A stretch of 64,000 nucleotides of DNA from Sindora glabra (taxonomy: Eukaryota; Streptophyta; Magnoliopsida; Fabales; Fabaceae). This document shows, piece after piece, positions 61,260 through 64,000 of this stretch. The stretch lies in assembly GCA_020226215.1 (NCBI GenBank), contig CM035227.1:20339866-20403865 (forward strand). Reading direction: 5' to 3'. The position numbers and the translations under genes were made by a program. Numbering within the stretch: position 1 is the stretch's first letter; every line of letters begins with the position of its first letter. The notes below the pieces were generated by a model. The model had not been told where the DNA came from and ran no database searches. It worked only from the letters and a program-made list of their open reading frames with translations.

Positions 61260-64000
61260 GACATTGAATCCCCATTTTAGGTGAGTTAGAGTGGCTTATC
61301 CTCCTTTTATGAAAGTTAAAATAACTCTAATTCCTTTACAAAATGGTAAAACCTCTATATAACTATGATATGCATCCTTTTGTTCAATCAATTTACTTCC
61401 ATCCCTTTTCCTCCAAAATGCTAGTTAATATTGTGATAAAAGCATTGAACTAAATTGGTGAAAATTAGGTAACGAGTTCCATATGGATCACGATTAGGTT
61501 AAAATTATAATAAAGGTGATATGAGAGCTTGGTCTAGGTTCTTATTAGAATGGGTTCCTTAGGTTATATTCATATGCTATCATGATAGATATTGACCAAA
61601 ATTATACTAATGGTATGTACACACCTAGGATTACACATCACCAATACCATTTTAATGGATCCTATTATACTAATGGTGTGGGTGGTGAAATAGTAGTAGA
61701 CATGAGGAGAGTGAGGGGAATGATCAATAATACCCTCCTTGGATAGCACCGTTCTTACAATACGTTCTAAATTGAGTTTATATGGTTTAACTAAATGTTG
61801 ATAGTACATCTAAATTAAATTTAAGGTTTTCCAAATATGGGGAGCTTATTCATTTTGAAGATAATAGATAGGTATGTGGTTTTCATTTGTAAGCTTGGCC
61901 TTTGTTCATCCCTTGCTGTAGAATTATAGGTGCATTTTATGGTTAGTCTCTAGCATGGCAACTTGGGCGCAGACAAGTGATTTTGGAATCAAATTCATAA
62001 CAATTAGTTGATTTCCTCTCAAGTGAGTCTCTTGCAAATTCTATCCACAACTCACTTTTATGTCTTTGTAATAATCTTCTTAAAAGGATTTGAAAGGCAT
62101 TGGTTACCTTGGGAATAATTTGTATGTAATTTTTTTTAAGGTTTTGGCCCCATCTATTTACCAAAAAATAATTCAAATTCAACTTAGATAAGAATGTATT
62201 CCCTTTAGAATAAAAATATTTTTTTCTAAATTTTTAAGAGTGGGTTAAATTTTTTTTTAAAACGTTATCTATAAAATCACTACTAGCCAATAGATAACAT
62301 TATGGTATGCTTATTAATTAGTATGGATGATGATTTGATTTAAATCCTTTTTGTACCATTTCTCCTTCCCCTTCACCTCTTTGTAGTCTTCCACTGATGA
62401 TGATAACGGATACCCTTCCAAAGGGACCTTTGCATTCACATTAGTATGAGTTTACCAAATTTCAATAAAATTTGAAGATTAACATCAATTCATTTTTGAA
62501 AATTTCTATATTGCATGTAATCTACTACCCTTTCCAGTTTATACATTAAATAAGGGTATCATATCATTAGTATACTAAAAGTCAAATTTAGTAAAAAGAA
62601 TATTAATAGGTATTATCATATCTTGTCATTAAATAAAATAATGAATGTTTCATAAATTATAAGGACAAAAATAGATCTGTGTGAGCATTTTTATTCAATG
62701 ATAAAAAAAATTTGTATACTATTACCAAATTTTTTTTGTATATTATCTGTTGATGATTTCTTATTAATGTATTATACTAAAATAGATTTTTAGTACATTA
62801 ATGATATGATAATTCTTATCTAATGCAATAAATGAGAGGAAAGTCAGGTAATACTTTAGTCTTCATCCCAATAAAAGATTCCCACGGTACTTGATATATA
62901 TATATATATATATTGTGTTGCTTTTGAATATTCTTAATTGGATATTTACACACCATGTCCATTCTATTTTTCTATAAATAAATAAATGAATTATAAAGTG
63001 TATGTTGCTATCTTATACTTTCTTGCTCCACATGTTAAGTATCGACTTGGGCCTTTGTTTCATTAACTATCGTTGGCACTCTCAAGATGTCATCTCCTTT
63101 TTGTGGTTGTAATTTTGGTATTTCTCTAGAACATATAATGAGTTAAACAAGCGAAAGCGACTTGGTTTATATCTCTAACTGTCTTCAACATACAAAATGT
63201 TATCGAAGTGCCAATTACTCAATATTGCTACAATTTTCGTAAATAAGAGCATTTCCATTTTGGTATGAATGGAAGGGCCCGTATTGCTTTCATCGATTAT
63301 TATGAATGATAGAATAAAAGGAGAGACTTTAATACAACATATAATAATATAATAATATATTATTAAATTTAATTATATATAATATTTATTTTTTTAGAGC
63401 TATGTTATATGATAGCGTATCAACAAATAATGGTATATTACAAATTTTTTTCTAAACAAAAAGAAACAAATCACAAGTTATTGAATCATTATTATTTTTG
63501 AAAATGGGAACAATTTTACTTTTGTTTAGGAAAGTTTTAATATTTATTTTTTTATTAAGAACCAAAAAAAATTATTTTTATTGTGTTTTGAAAATTTTAT
63601 ATATCTTGGCATTGGGATAGAATAAATGTAAAAAATTAAAAAAAAGTTTATTATGCCGCTGCACAGTGCAACTGTGAAGATTTCCCACGGGCATATGGGG
63701 ATCCATTGTCCAGCTCGTTGCGTTGGTCAGCTTTCATCCCATAAAAAATTAATAATTTATTAATTTGTTTAATCGATTGAAATTCTAAAATTCTATTTGT
63801 CTTTGACAGAAAATATCTTAATATTCCATAGTTTTGGGATTAAAAAATAATATATAATATTATATTTATTTAATGATAAATATGAAGATTATAACAAAAA
63901 ATAATATTTTTAAAAAGGATTTTTTTCAATCATAATAATATCATATATGTTTTTTTTAATTATAAAATACATAAATAACATTAAATTTTCTTACTTACCA
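61260..64000. other. Intergenic DNA to the window end
   Basis: Short open frames (for example 61943-62182, -) match nothing I recognise. A TA microsatellite lies at 62894-62913. A slightly GC-richer patch at 63655-63740 has no identifiable content. No gene is supported. Confidence 0.5.
62894..62913. repeat. (AT)n microsatellite
   Basis: About ten TA units. Confidence 0.9.

Noticed and set aside
61943..62182. 79-residue - strand frame
   Set aside because: Looked for similarity to retroelement or nuclease domains and found none I could support.

Overview
This is a 64 kb piece of a plant nuclear genome. The genes are split by GT-AG introns, the intergenic DNA is very AT-rich, and it is filled with microsatellites, MITEs and decayed retrotransposons. 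The proteins are plant-type: a kinesin-4 of the FRA1 type, an LRR receptor pseudokinase and an LRX-like LRR protein. Gene structure and repeat style fit a core eudicot. I cannot name the species from sequence alone.

Layout. Positions 1-6.1 kb are AT-rich intergenic DNA with fold-back repeats and one two-copy tandem duplication. Positions 7.0-17.0 kb (+ strand) hold a complete 25-coding-exon FRA1/KIN-4A kinesin gene. I could join its exons at GT-AG junctions into one 1028-residue frame. Two of its introns carry small retroposition scars: a SINE-like insert and a bare poly(A) insert with a long target duplication. Positions 18.3-21.4 kb (- strand, tail-to-tail with the kinesin) hold a two-exon, 674-residue LRR receptor-like pseudokinase of the At5g67200 type. 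Its promoter is interrupted about 290 bp upstream of the ATG by a 2.2 kb element with inverted repeats of roughly 470 bp (21720-23900).

Positions 26.5-38.3 kb form a transposon block: a small Mutator-type MITE with a 9-bp target duplication, an AT-rich fold-back, and a roughly 10.4 kb decayed Ty1/copia element on the - strand (27849-38270). The copia element has recognisable LTRs, primer-binding site and polypurine tract. It also carries an internal tandem duplication of its reverse-transcriptase region and a nested LTR-like insertion. Positions 41.0-42.3 kb (- strand) hold an intact single-exon gene for a secreted LRX-like LRR protein (At4g06744 type). From 42.3 kb to the end I see no gene. 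That part holds a 517-bp hAT-type MITE with an 8-bp target duplication, tandem and dispersed AT-rich repeats, an RTE-type LINE 3' fragment, a second copy of the Mutator-type MITE with a perfect 9-bp target duplication, a 1.57 kb solo LTR and long microsatellites.

The three genes share a loose cell-wall or cell-surface theme: FRA1 acts in wall deposition, LRX-like proteins in wall sensing, and the pseudokinase at the plasma membrane. Nothing here shows that they work together. I found no previously undescribed molecular system. The best material is structural: the long-inverted-repeat element in the receptor promoter, the Mutator-type MITE family, and the retroposition scars inside the kinesin gene.
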